Assembly (NCBI RefSeq): GCF_020360975.1
Contig: NW_025408679.1
Coordinates: forward strand, 1,922,001 to 1,986,000
DNA: 64,000 bases
Source of the DNA: Hirsutella rhossiliensis
Lineage: Eukaryota; Ascomycota; Sordariomycetes; Hypocreales; Ophiocordycipitaceae
Reading direction: 5' to 3'
Every line of letters starts with the position of its first letter. The first letter of the stretch is position 1. Both the position numbers and the translations under genes were made by a program. The notes beneath the pieces were generated by a model that searched no databases, was not told where the DNA came from, and saw only the letters and a program-made list of their open reading frames with translations. This document shows positions 20,997 through 33,200 of the stretch, piece after piece.

Positions 20997-21461
20997 ATGC
21001 TCAGCAGCAACGTCCTCGCCATCGCGGCCGTCGGCCTCGCCAGCTTCGTCGCCGCCGGGCCTGCCGCTCGCCCTTGCGGCTTGAAGATCGCTCCATGCCC
21101 CCACAAGACGACCTGTGTTCCCCTCTACCCCGGCTGCACCAACCTCGACAGGTGCAGGGGAACCTGTGTTGCCAAGAAGGATTATTACCGTTCGGCCAAG
21201 AAGGATTACCCTTCGTGTGGAGGGCACCGCGCGAATCCGCCAAAGTGCCCTGCGCACTCGACATGCAAAGACGACCCTCGCATTCCAAACAACTGCGGCA
21301 TGGCTTGCGACCGACCCGGAATCTGCATTCCCAAAAATGCCCCGTCTTGCGGTGGTTTCGCCGGCAGACCGTGCCCCAAGGGACTTCGCTGCTACGACGC
21401 GCCCAACGACGGATGTGATCCGAACAAGGGCGGCGCTGACTGTATCGGCGTCTGTCTGTGA
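20997..21461 (+). CDS. Secreted cysteine-rich protein with three 6-Cys modules
   Basis: Intact 154-aa frame, ATG at 20997. Residues 1-20 are a signal peptide (MLSSNVLAIAAVGLASFVAA). The mature part has 18 cysteines in three consecutive modules of about 35-40 residues: CGLKIAPC to CRGTC; CGGHRANPPKC to CDRPGIC; CGGFAGRPC to CIGVC. The general pattern is C-x6-9-C-x5-C-x6-9-C-x3-8-C-x3-5-C. The third module ends with GGADCIGVCL, a motif I recall from uncharacterised fungal secreted proteins. The even cysteine count suggests a disulfide-locked extracellular protein, such as an effector, inhibitor or antimicrobial-like product, but no activity can be assigned. It lies between two transposons (pogo-3 and pogo-1A) with its own TATA box and is not itself part of either. 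Confidence 0.85.
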   Translation: MLSSNVLAIAAVGLASFVAAGPAARPCGLKIAPCPHKTTCVPLYPGCTNLDRCRGTCVAKKDYYRSAKKDYPSCGGHRANPPKCPAHSTCKDDPRIPNNCGMACDRPGICIPKNAPSCGGFAGRPCPKGLRCYDAPNDGCDPNKGGADCIGVCL

Positions 21462-21694
21462 GGATTGCAAGACACACTCCGCGGCAACGTATTCATCGAC
21501 CCTGCGCTGGCGGCTGGAACAGGGACATAATGAAGCTCAACAGGGGGGGGGGGGGCCAATTTGTGGCGACACGTTGTTGAATAACGTTGCCATGTCTCTG
21601 ATTGTTCAAGTTCTATGTCTGACGGCTGAAAATGGGGAGAAAAATCAGGGACAAAAGCTGTATACTTAATGGATTCCCGCCATGCTTCCATGTA

Positions 21695-21790
21695 CTTGGG
21701 GGGACTAAAATCCGTCCCGATTCCCGCGCATGTCAAGTCATGCACGGGGGGTGCATTGAGTAGCAAAAAGTCCGTTGATTCGCAAAAAAA
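21695..21790 (+). repeat. pogo-1A left terminal inverted repeat
   Basis: Starts CTTGGGGGGACT and ends near GATTCGC plus an A run. It contains the palindrome CCCGCGCATG and CATGCACGGG around TCAAGT. The same repeat, with one or two differences, occurs at 51399-51494, 59150-59245 and 63435-63530. Confidence 0.95.
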
Positions 21791-21997
21791 AATAGTGACT
21801 TATAGTTTAGTGAGCGGTCCACACAAATTAAGGTACCCCCCTTTTCCTACATATCCGCGTTACAAGAAAAATAACCCCGCATTTAACGCTAGATGACGCG
21901 CGATGCGCGTTAGACATCATGGTCTTTACTAGTACATCACAAGACTAGTTAATTAACGATAACAATTACTACGATTTTACTATCTATCCCTTGCAGT

Positions 21998-22793
21998 ATG
22001 GCCTCTCTAGAAGGTAACTCATCTATTATCAATACGTGGATCGATTCAGAGACCGGCTTGCCTCATTTCTCGCGCTTTACACCCGATAACCTCGAGACGC
22101 GAACCGTCGCAGCAACCCAGCTCTATCACGATGGGTTTTACCGTACAATCAATCATGGCAGCTTCTGCTGCATTACGCGTACCCTACTATCGGTTACGGT
22201 CTCGTATTCAAGGCAATCATCCAAAGGCTACCAATGGAGGCAACCGTACACTTCTTTCACCGGAAGAAGAGAAGGAGGTACTATGCTGGGCGCATCGCCG
22301 CATCACACAAGGCCACCACATCCAGCAACGCTCCTTACAACAACATGCCAACGCGATACTCAAAGCTACGGGCCGAGGTAATACTACAGCTAGTGGGTCA
22401 TGGGCTCGACGATTTATAAAACGCTACAAACAATATTTCCATCGTCGAAAGGCAGTTGCCCGAGACGCAAAGCGTAAAGTCATGCAAGACCGTGAAGTCC
22501 TCTCTCGATTCTACCAAGACTGGAATAGGTACATCGATAGAAATAGCATCAGACGCGAGAATATCTGGAACTTCGATGAAACAGGCTTTATGGTGGGGTA
22601 TTTACATACCGGGACGTATATTTGGACCTTTAACGAAGTCAATAACCCCGTCTTAACAGACTCTCGGGATACGGTCTCGATTACTGCTATAGAGTCAATC
22701 TCCGCGACCGGCAGCAGTATCCCTCCTTTCCTCATCCTTCCAGGGGCACAGATCCCGGTCCGTTGGGTTAACGATAACCTCGATAAAGGCATA
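21998..22793 (+). pseudogene. pogo-1A transposase, N-terminal half
   Basis: ATG 21998 (MASLEGNSSIINTWIDSETG) starts a psq-type DNA-binding region that aligns with pogo-3. The frame shifts after DGFYRTI (about 22140), and the second frame continues with MAASAALRVPYYRLRSR, the Tc5-type HTH (EEEKEVLCWAHRRITQG, GSWARRFIKRYKQYF) and the first catalytic Asp (WNFDETGFMVGYL). It is cut inside VNDNLDKGI by pogo-2. pogo-1B has the identical frame shift, so either translation starts at ATG 22131 or a damaged master gave rise to both copies. Confidence 0.85.
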
Positions 22794-22839
22794 CCATGCC
22801 CCACCCCCCTTTCGGTAACACCCACCTTTCGGTAGCGCA
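22794..22839 (+). repeat. pogo-2 left terminal inverted repeat
   Basis: 46 bp, exact inverse of 49744-49789. It contains two copies of a CACC...TTTCGGTA motif (TTTCGGTA at about 22810 and 22826), a likely paired transposase-binding site. Confidence 0.95.
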
Positions 22840-22968
22840 ATTGAAAAATTCTCCACCAAAAGTCTACCATTTGAACTACATGAAATATGATCAGAACTTA
22901 ACATTATAAACACCAAAAATATATCATTCTGTAGAGAAATGGACGCTCCTATATGTACCGGCGCTTTT

Positions 22969-23904
22969 TTACCATTCGCCCGGATCTGGTGGTGACTGGA
23001 AGGGCTTCGGTACCGCCTTGACTTCGATCACTGAAGCTGTCTCCACCTCCGAGACCTCCTCCTCCTCTGTATCAGAATTCAGCACAACGGGTATTTCTTG
23101 GCTTCTAATTTGGGGAATGGCGTCCTCGGCCACCAAAGCTTCACTGAGAGTCATGAACCGTCTGTTCGGGTTCGGAATTGCTCTCCTCTTCTTGCCTCTC
23201 TGCAGCCGGGCCACTTCTTCCTCTAGCTTCGCGATTCTGTTGCTGTGCTCAGCAAGCGTCTGTTCTTGGGCTTCAAAGCCTCTAGCTATCACGGCATATC
23301 GTCTCCGGGTGCCAGGAGTCTTGTTCTTTCCGAAATCGCGAATCTGGCGGCTGTTTCTTGGTGTATCATCAGAACCCAAAAATGGCGCAGACTTTGGAGA
23401 CGTCTCTACAATGTCTGCGTGAATTTCTGGATGCCGCAATGCCTTGAATCGTGAGATCGGCCAATTCCCAGTGACCCTCCAGCCGGCCAATATATTCTTT
23501 GCGGTCATTGCAACCTCGCGCGCTTTAGCATATGCCCGTATAAAATTGACCTTATCAACAGGCGCAGAATCGGTCAAACAGGTTAATTTCTGAAGTTCTT
23601 TCCGATAAGCTGCCTTGGAGGCATTGAATACACCGTTATCTAACGGCTGGAGGCCATGAGAGCAGTGGGCAGGAAGGTAACAGCAATAAACGTTGTTCAA
23701 AAAGCATGTGGCCATCCATGCATCCTGGTCCCGGTTAACAGTCATTCCTACCGAGGTGGATAAAGGAACGCACCGTTGCATGACTTCCATGTCCATCTAA
23801 TATAATCAGTCTAGCGTCTGAGGCATCGGCTGGCCGCGTCTGAGGCAAATAGACCCTCTCAAGCCACTCAATAGCAATGTGGTTGTCCGTCCACCCGTTG
23901 GGCG
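22969..23904 (-). pseudogene. pogo-2 transposase, C-terminal part
   Basis: The minus strand carries the second and third catalytic aspartates of a DDE_1 transposase. NHIAIEWLERVYLPQT and LIILDGHGSHAT lead to a 49-nt intron (23725-23773; GTGCGT...CCAG). Splicing gives GSHATDAWMATCFLNN, then HCSHGLQPLDNGVF, with 35 residues between the two aspartates. The rest is a C-terminal region with a predicted coiled coil (EQTLAEHSNRIAKLEEEVAR) and an acidic stretch (SDTEEEEVSEVE), ending DPGEW at 22969. It is separated from the middle part by hAT-2, which sits in the codons for P-N-G-W. Confidence 0.85.
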
Positions 23905-26547
23905 CAGGGTGGTTTTCCATACCCAAGTATGGAAATACCCTTTCCATACTATGGCATGGACAGGGTATGGATATGGATCCATAGTATTTCAATGCTCAGT
24001 CAATAATTGGCCAAATTGCGCCACTGACCGGGACCCCTACAGCGCCATCGTCCAGGGTCTGAGGGCCTTGAACCCCGCTAATTCCCACACAAACACAAAT
24101 CGCTTTCCCACCACTTTGCACCAACGCGTCGGACGAATCAGTTGTCGAACTATGGATTCTGCAAGTGTGCTATCCTTCTTCGATGCTGAATCTATTTTGT
24201 CGGACTCTACGACATCAAGATCTCGCAATACAAGAGGCAAAGCGGCTATCGCAACGTGGAAGCATGCTCGCGTTGCAGCAGAGGGGGAGGAAGAGTTTAA
24301 GGGCCGAAATCGCCTTCTCTATTGCAGCCATTGTCCCCAGACGAACACGTACAGCACTTCAGTTACCACTAACTTTCGAAAACATCTGGAGGGTAAGCAC
24401 GATATTCGAGTCGTGGAAGATTTGACCCCTCTTCAATCGTCCATCTTTGAGGGGTTTGAGCAACTCTACCAGCAAGCACGGGACTTGGGCCGCACAACGG
24501 AGATTGAGTCGGAGGTCTTCAAACGCTACCTGGACCAAGACAAGATAAACAAAGCCTTAGCTTGGCTGATCGTCGCACGAAACCTTCCTTATCGAATTGT
24601 CGAATCCGCGAATTTCACCTCTTCATTTCGACCTTGAACCCGGTCGCGAAGGACCATCTCCCTTCCGCCCACTCGACTATTCCACGAATTATCGACAATC
24701 ATTTCCAGTCGGCCAAGGATATCGTGCGAATGAAGCTCCAGTCAGCAAAATCCAAGGTTCACCTCTCGCTTGACATTTGGACGTCCCCCAATCGGCTCCT
24801 TCTTCTCGGAGTTTGCTCCCACTTTGTTGACCACGCACAAGAAGCACGACGGAAAGCTCTCCTTGCACTTCGGCCTGTGGCGAACCATTCCGGGAGGAGC
24901 AATTCGTTACACTTCTTCCCATCTTGCGGGACTTTGGTATTCTGCGACGCCTTGGAAGCATCGTTGGGGATAATTCGAGCACGAATGACACCCTCTGCCG
25001 GGCAGTGAGCACGTATCTCAAGGAAGAGGGCGTCAAATGGGATCCTGAAGTTCACCGCCTCCGATGCCTAGGCCACGTTATCAACTTGGCAGTTCAAGCT
25101 TTCCTGTTCCAGAATTCTATTGACTTGAAAGAGGGCGAAATATGCGAAGACGCAGATGACCTGGCAAAGTTCAAAGGCAGCGCACCGAATTTCGCCGCCT
25201 TGGACCACTTGGTAAGCTCCACAACCTGGTTGTCAACATCCGGAGTTCATCAGGACGCAGTGGAGAGTTTATGGAACTCGCTGAAAGGGGCATTTCACTT
25301 GACAATCGTACGAGGTGGAATAGCTGGTATCAAATGCTGCATGTTGCCACTCAGCAGGAAACTGCCAGCGCTCTGGACACCTACACCAAGAATCATTTCG
25401 AAGATCTTTCTGCGGATTTTCTATTGCCGGAAGATTGGGCCCGGCTCCGAATAATTGAGAAGATCCTTCAACCGTTCGCCCGAGCGACATTAGCAACACA
25501 AGGGGATCATGCGACCCTGGACAAAGTGCTCTTCACGATGGACGTCTTGATCCGATGCTTTGATGAAGCCCTGGTACCATGCCTTCCATTCCTCTGATCT
25601 CCTTGTGCAAGCGCTGAGATGGTGCAATAGGTCACGTACAAATCAGACACCGAGCTGTCCTTTAGGATCAAACGAGGGGGAAGTCTTTGACAAATATTAT
25701 AGCAAGACAGAAGCATCGCCCTATTATGCAGCTGCCTTGATCCTTCATCCCAGCTATCGCACAACATACATCCAGGCAAATTGGAAGAAGAAGTGGCAAA
25801 ACCTGCGTTCAAACAGGTCAAAGACCTTTGGCTCACATACCGAGACACTGTGGATGGCGCCCTCTCGCAACATTTACTAGATGACGATGATGACGAGGAC
25901 CTTGACGCGTTTGATCGCATTTCAAGGAACCTGCAGAATTGCACTCGACCGTCAAGCCAGGACGAGTACGAAGATTACATTTCATGTGATCCGTACGACA
26001 TTACGCCGACGACGGCCTTGTCATGGTGGCTTCAAGAGCAACAGAGAAAACGATGGCCCAAGCTATCACAAATGGCCATAGACATCCTATCAATGCCGGC
26101 GATGAGTGATGAACCTGAGCGGGTGTTCTCAGGGCGCGTCGCACAATCTCATGGGAAAGAGCCCAATTGGACGCGAAACAAGTCGAAAAGGAGAATGCTT
26201 AAAGCATTGGCTCAAGAACGATATCTTGCAAGGGCCGAGGGTGGTGGCGGGTCCCCAGATTTTGGGTAAAATCCTGGCTCAACTTCTACGCCTGTTTCCT
26301 GCAAAAGGAGCAAATTTCTGCTTGGCATCCCCTTGACCGGTCGTCTGTCATTACGTTCACGTTAACTGTTCCTTGATTTTTATTTGTTCATGTCGTGTTT
26401 GGCACGTTTTGCCGAGACCATATAGGTGAGCTGTTGCGGGATGCGCACGGACCAAGAATGGAAAGGTGTATTGCAATACTTGCAATAAATGTGGGGCGAT
26501 ACTCCAGTATGGATTGCACACCTTTCCATATATGGAAAACCACCCTG
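23905..26547 (+). mobile_element. hAT-2 inserted in pogo-2
   Basis: Terminal repeat CAGGGTGGTTTTCCATA at both ends (23905 and, inverted, 26547), with the 8-bp target duplication GTTGGGCG at 23897-23904 and 26548-26555. The left subterminal region has about seven CCATA/TATGG motifs in 75 bp. Length 2643 bp. Confidence 0.95.
24152..26269 (+). pseudogene. hAT-2 transposase, multiply frameshifted
   Basis: ATG 24152 (MDSASVLSFFDAESILS). A BED-type zinc finger follows (YCSHCPQTNTYSTSVTTNFRKHLEGKH, C2 and H2 pattern; fragments given are split at 24330-24395). Then the catalytic body appears in several frames: VHLSLDIWTSPNRLLLLGV (about 24750), GDNSSTNDTLC (about 24965), LRCLGHVINLAVQAFLF (about 25060), TRWNSWYQML (about 25310), and LILHPSYRTTYIQANWK (about 25740). 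The C-terminal dimerisation region is ALSWWLQEQQRKRWPKLS and SMPAMSDEPERVFS (about 26020-26130). At least five frame changes make it inactive as read. Confidence 0.85.
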
Positions 26548-26555
26548 GTTGGGCG

Positions 26556-26714
26556 ACGTTATGTAATGCCAGTCGGCTATTTTGCCGAATTCCGTCAAGA
26601 ACCACTGTTTCTGAAGTTCTTTGCCCTTAAAAATAATGCCAGGGGTAAGAGCACGGCCGTCCGCGGTGATAGCTTCAATAAATGAGGTCCAGTTGCGGGA
26701 CTGTGGCCCTTTCA
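26556..26714 (-). pseudogene. pogo-2 transposase, middle part
   Basis: The minus strand reads LLKGPQSRNWTSFIEAITAD, GRALTPGIIFKGKELQKQW and FLTEFGKIADWHYITS, typical of the DDE_1 core between the first two aspartates. It is bounded by hAT-2 on the C-terminal side and hAT-3 on the N-terminal side, and the frame stays open throughout. Confidence 0.85.
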
Positions 26715-26897
26715 GAAGGGCCCAGCGCTCCTAATAGTGTGGACCATTAAGAGGACTATTAGTGCACACTGTGGTTTACACTATTAGTGCCGCACTATTA
26801 GTGTAGTGTGCGTTTCTCACACCACACTGGTGGTTCAGTGTAGCTTGCCCAAACTGAACGGGTAGTTCAGTGCAAGGGTCCAGACTAATAGTTGCAC

Positions 26898-27172
26898 TGA
26901 TGGTAGGCACCTATGTGCCTACAGATACGCATGCGCACAAGCTGTAGGCTGAGTCACAGTCACGACAGGTAGGGTAACCGGTGATGACTTCAATTGTAAC
27001 TAACTAGGGAAGAGGAAGCTATTCACAAGAAACGGAATGTGCACCTGGTAATGGGGGCATGCAGCCGGGGCTGCGTGCCCTGATCGCGGGGTAGGGTGTC
27101 ACGTGGGAGTCGTGCATGAACCGTGATGGTATCCCGATTGCACGGGTTACTCAGCAGGTTAGTATTCCAACA
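26898..27172 (-). repeat. Copia-4 3' LTR
   Basis: 275 bp, TG...CA. A purine tract (AAAAGAAAAGA on the minus strand, about 27180-27190) lies just inside, a candidate polypurine tract. Confidence 0.95.
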
Positions 27173-29949
27173 CAGGCAGTCTTTTCTTTTCGTGATGGAA
27201 TCCGAAGACTGCCGTGCCTGCCCTTCATTCCGGTCTCAATGAAGGGAGGCTCGTCATCATGGAGTCGTTTGTCGTTAGGTGGTGTCTGCGGTCACGGGTC
27301 GTTGTACATATCCTTCCACTCGAATCGTCAGCCTGTTCGTCTCAATCAACCGTTCCAAAGCACGGTTGGGTGCTGCTTGGTCATCGCATCAGCCGGGTTG
27401 TCATCCCCATTGATCCAACGGATCTCTGCCATCTCGCGCTGCTCGTAGGACTGCCTTAGCGCCATGATATCAATCATGAGTCGCTTCTCTTTCGTGGTCC
27501 CGAGCTTTACGAGGCATTCGTATAGCGAGTATGAGTCGGTGCAGACAATGAGGGGAGTCGGGGGTAGGTCCAGCTGCTTGACAATAGCCTGCAGGGTGGT
27601 CGCGATGACAATGGCCATATCGAATCCGTTGACCATGCCGTAGATCTCCGAGGCTAGCACGCTCCGGGTCACTCGCTTGCTCTTCGTAGATGACCAGTGC
27701 AGGACATTGCCTCTGATCGTGAAATCAGCAGGGCTCTGTTCCTCGTTGGCGAGCACAATAACAAAGCCCAGTTGTGAGCTTAGGTCTTTGTTGTTCGCGA
27801 ACGAACCGTCCGTGAATACCATTAGCTTCGCAGTCGAAAAGGCCAAGGGAACATAGCGGAGTCCTCGTTGCAGGTTGTCGGTCTGCCATTGTATCCGCTT
27901 GTTCAGGGTCTTGTAGTCCGGGGCTTCCGGCTGCTGCACTTGTGCTGCGACTGAGTAGTCGAACGTGGCCTCGGGCTGGCAGATTGATGCGATATATGCT
28001 CCGCGCGCGCGCTGTTGGGCGTATTGCTGCGCGCGATCCGTGGAGGAGAGAAAGATGGTGGCTAACTTCTGGCCTTGGCCCTTCTGCTGGATGATAAGGT
28101 CGTCTTTTTCGGCTAGAAGTGTGCAACCATTAAACTCGAGGGGAGTCGCGGCCGATATGGCTCCTTGGTTTCGAGCGGAGCTTAGCCTTCTGGATCTCTC
28201 TTTCTTCTGCGGCCGCGAACTCAGGGGAGGCGAGGAGGAGGGTGTCATCCGTCTGCATAGCGACCATGCCGAAGCCGGCGGCTTGATCATTGGAGATCAA
28301 CAAGCAGGGGTCAAAGGTGGAATGTGTCATACCGAGGCGCTCACGATGATGCCTATAATATGTCACGAACCAATGGAGACCTGACTCTGCTATGCCATAC
28401 AGGGGAAGGATGACATGGATGATGGTGTCTGGGGGATAGCGGGGCACTAATTCCGCTGGGAGGCGTGCGAGTATCGTACGATTCAGGGGGGTTTTGGACT
28501 GAATATATGCTTGTGTGATATCACGCAGGAAGACGGAGGCTTCACCTGCGAGGAGGGGCAATTGAGAGGAGTAGCCGCTGTGCTGCCCGTTGCACGGTCG
28601 GCGACTGGGTAAGGATATTCTCTTTATCGCGATCGTTATAGCCTTGAATGACGAGACGGGATTTCTCGTAGGGCCTTGTGGTTGGTCCGAGTCCTTTAAC
28701 TTCGCGGACCATGCGTGCCTTAAAGAGTCTTTGGCCTTTGTGGGCCACGGGGTCGAAACGAATGAACTCAAACACACCCTGTGCGATTAGGTTGTTAATC
28801 TCTTGGGTATCGGACTGTTCAAAGGGGCACCTGGTGTGGTGATGTGGCCTTCGCGGCGCAATTGAACAGCGTGATCATAGTGATTAACTTCCTTCTTTGA
28901 CAGGTTGGCTACGCCGGTCTTGGGCTTGTTCTTGGAGCCTTTGGGGCGTCCTCGTCGGCGTTGTTCAGGTAGGAGCACAGGGCAGGGCATCATCTTGATC
29001 GGGGTTAGGGGTGCATTGGGGTCGACTCGTCGGGGATTTGGCTGCGAGTCGTCGTGGGGTTGTGATGAGGGGCCTGAGGATCACGGTGGTATTTCTTGAC
29101 CGCTGTGATCCTGAAGTTGCGGGCCATTGACATGATTGATTGTTATTTCGTGGCCGTTATTGCCGATAACGATCCACGGGCCGGTCCAGCCGTCAGCCTC
29201 TCTCCACACGAGGACCTCGCTCTGCAGGAAGCTCTGCAGCGCGCTCTACATTTGGTCCATTCCTCGTGTTGAGGGCATCTCTAACCTGACGGGCAGCGGC
29301 AGCACGGTGCAGAGCTGCCATGGCTTTCCGAATAGCCTCTGCGCGCTTGATCATAGGGGGAGAGGGCGGTGAATCGTGGTTGATTCGTGGGTATCCGCCG
29401 AAGACGAGGAGGGTAGGGACAAGGCCATCCGGGCCGGCTGTGTCATTGACTGCCTTTACAGCCATTTGGAGGAGGGCATCTGGGCTTCGACTCACCCAAC
29501 TCTGCTTGGAGGATATCGTAGGCGCGGCGGAGGGGCCGTGTGCCTTTCTACCTTTCCAATCGAGTTGTGGGCTTCGATAGGCACCTGCCTGCAAGTGATA
29601 CCCATCAGCGATGCCTCTTTTTGGAACTCCTCTGCTGCAAAGTTAGTGCCGGCATCGTGGCGCATAAAGTCCGGGGGGCCTTGGTAGGTGTCTATCCACA
29701 GCATCCGTAGCGTTTCCCAGGTGTCTCGGGCGGTCATCGAGGGGAGGAACCTGGCGCCTTGGAACGCTGTGGCTTCGTCGATCACGTGTAGCACAGGCTT
29801 TCCGCCTATTTGGACTACATCCGCGGTTATTTCGAAATTGAACTCGCGGTCGTCTCTAAGGGTAAACCTGAAGCGTTGGGGGGAGGTGCCGTTGATTTGA
29901 CAGTGGTGGCACATCCTCGTGATCTCACGGATTGACTGCTCATCAATCT

Positions 29950-30101
29950 TGTTGACTTGATATGAGACATGGACCAAGACATGTTTAGGCAGCAGTTACA
30001 AGTGGTGAGTCACTGGATAGTGGCACGGACGTGCCACTATGTATATATGTATGTTGAGAGCTGTCAGACAGAATTGAATAGAAGTAAGTTCAATCGCAAC
30101 A
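29950..30101 (+). repeat. Copia-5 5' LTR
   Basis: 152 bp, identical to 33404-33555. It contains the inverted pair TGGCACG/CGTGCCA (about 30021-30036) followed by TATATATG. Confidence 0.95.
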
Positions 30102-30208
30102 GGTTATGCACCCGGTTGCTTTTATTTTGCTTCCACTGCACGATTGAACTCGGCATATGAGAACACTTTTCGTCAAGAATCGACGGTTGACAGCAAAGAC
30201 CCGGCACT

Positions 30209-33200
30209 ATGGGCAAGAAAGACTACAAAGGAACCATCCTTGATGGAAGAGACTCCTTTGACAGCTGGAAGATGGATCTTGAAGATAACTTGTTGAGTGA
30301 CGATCTTATGAGCTGCGTCACCGGTAAGGCAACAGCGGAATCGTCAGATTTATCAACGCCAGGAGAGAATGCTGCGGACATTAAAAATGTCTCTCTTGCG
30401 AGAATGAAAATACGACAGAGTATTGACCAGATCCACAAGAACTCAGTCAACCATCTCACCGATCCACGAGCAATTTATCAATCCTCGTTAAGCGATATGC
30501 GACATCGAACAAAGCGCGCCTTCGACAGCTGATCCGAATGCTATACGACGTTAGTACGCAGACGAATAGAACTGTGCAGGAGAAGGTCGACGACCTAAAG
30601 CGACTTCGAGCTCAGATTAATAGCCAAGACAAGGACATTGTTATCCATGAACAGCTATTGATTTGCTTCTTGCAAATGAGCATGGACGACGCTTTTAACA
30701 CTACGGTCGAGATTTTGAACGCCTCGACAGAGACGTTGACAATGGAAAAGGTGCAGAGCTCTCTGGAAAGCAAAGAGTTGGAGCTCGTCGATACGACAAT
30801 CAAGGGAGAAACCGCACAATTCGCAGGTCGTGGCCGCAGTGCATGGAACAAAGGGAACAACAGGTCCAAAGCACAGGATGGTGGCGATAATAGCAAGGAG
30901 GAGGTGCTGTTTGGCCACAGACATAAAAGGTGTGGCGCTTGAGCCAGACAAGAGGGCACCGAGCCCATACAATCCAAGAAAAGGATGGCGATAACGGGGT
31001 AGCGCTGAAGTCAATCCTGAAGATGCCTGAAAGACTACTACATGCTAGGCTGGGACACCCTGGAAAGCATATGGAGGGCAAACTGAACGCCGTAATGGAT
31101 GATCTCGGAGACAACTCATTCTGCCCGTCATTCTGCTCAAGCTGCACCGAGGCCAAAATGACAAGAAAGGTCTCAAGGAGCCAATGTCTGCGGTGACAGA
31201 AAAGCTAGAGAGAGTCCATATAGATCTTTGGGGCCAGTTGAGCTATCACTTCAAGGAATGAAGTACATGCTGACAATCACCGATCAGGCTACCGGGCGAG
31301 TTTGGGTTTATTTCTCTAGAGACAAAACGAGAATTACCGACAAGATCAAAGCCTGGGTAGTTGTTGCAGAGGCAGAGTGTCGCGAGTACGGAAAAGGCGA
31401 AAAGGTCAAGGCGATGCGCTTTGATCGCGGGAAGGAGTTTCTAAACGAGGCAATGAAGGTATTTTGCACGGGGAGAGCTATTCGGATCGAACCAACAGTG
31501 GGCTACCACCCGGAGGGGAATAGTATCTCTGAGAGGAGCATGAGAACCATATCAGAGAGGGGGTCTGCTATGCGCCACGAAATGGACCTCCCGGCAGCAT
31601 ACTGGGAGTTTTCGAACGCAACAGCGGCCTATCTGAGAAATAGGGGAGTTGTCAAGGGAATGGCTAAAAGCCCATGGGAGTTATGGCGTGGAGAGAAGCC
31701 AAGATCAGGGCACTTGAGAGTGTTCGGATGTCCTGCCTGGGTATTTATTCCCAAAGAAAAGAGAACAAAGCTTCTGAAAAGAGCATGGCAAGGAGTTTTT
31801 GTTGGATACAAAGAGGAGACAGATAAAATCTATCTAGTCTGGAACCCAGCTGATAAGAAGGTCCACGAGGTTCGATTCGTGGAATTCGATGAGAGCAAGT
31901 ATATGGACAATGAAATCAGCCAAGAATCACAATCGCAGTATGACGATGAGAAGGAAGAGAAAAGGAGCAAGGGAGCTCACTGATGATGACTCTGATGCCG
32001 AAGATTCGGTCAGGGATAGGACCATGGACCAGGAAGCTACAGAAGCTGGGGAGGATGCCGGAGAAGCAGCGGATGGGAACCCGACCGACCAAGACACTGC
32101 AGATTCGGAGGAAGAGCTCCAAGGAGACACAATCGTTGTCAATACAGGGGAGGCGGATATAACCTCTGCTGAAAGGAGTCTGCCGAAAACAAGATCCCAG
32201 ATTCGACGAGAGGCCGTGGCACTCAAAAGAGCAGAGAAGCAGCGAGCAGAGCTGGAATGGCGGCAAAGAGAAGAACAGCGCATGGCAGAACGTCTGAAGA
32301 AGCGAGGGAGAGTGGCAGGAAGGAAAGAGCCATGGTAGCAAGGACGCTTCTCCAGCCTAATACAGACCTGTACGACTTCGACCCGAAAAAGCTTACCTTC
32401 CGACAGGCGATGGAAGGCAGTGAGAAGGATCAATGGGTAGGAGCTATAGATGAGGAAGTTCAGAATCTCGTTCGACGACAGACAATTTGCGAAGGAAATC
32501 GTGGCAGAATTTCTCTACGACGACTCAATGAAGCACGCAACCCCCATGGAACCTGGAGCTATACGGAAGCTCGTTGAGGAACCGGGACGGCCTCTGAACC
32601 ATGACGAATGGTTGAAATACGTGGAATTGCTCGGAAAGCTGATTTGGCTATGCAATACGAGGTTCGACATTATATTCGCAGTTAACAGAATGGCATCTTT
32701 CACGGTAGAGGCATGCTGGAACCACTGGAAAGCTTTGCTACGAATATTGGGTTATGTCGGCAGGACTATTCACCACGGTATCACATATGGCGGAAATAAT
32801 GAGCACGCACAAGGAGTCGAAGGCAGCGATATCGACTATTATTCCATTGACCACAACATCGAAGGGCACGTCGGCTCTGCAGGCCTGCAAGATGGGAAGC
32901 GTTCTCTGACACCGACTACGCTACTGATCCAAGGGACCGGAAGAGTATCCTGGGGTTCGTCTTTATGGTCTACGGAGGCGCCGTCATGACGTATAGCAAG
33001 AAGATGAAATCAGTGGCAAGATCTACGACAGAAGCAGAGTATGTTGGGATGGGGGAGGCCACAAAAGCTGCCCTCTGGGGACGTCGACTACTTGCAGAAC
33101 TGGAAGGAAAGGGGGAGCAAACAGTGCCACTACTGCTTGGAGATAATAAGGGAGCTGTACAGCTGACCCGAGGAGTATCGAACACGTCGAAAATCAAGCA

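Noticed and set aside
21541..21553. G-run as a quadruplex or telomere-like signal
   Set aside because: A single run of about 12 G without repeated tracts; more likely a slippage site or assembly artefact.
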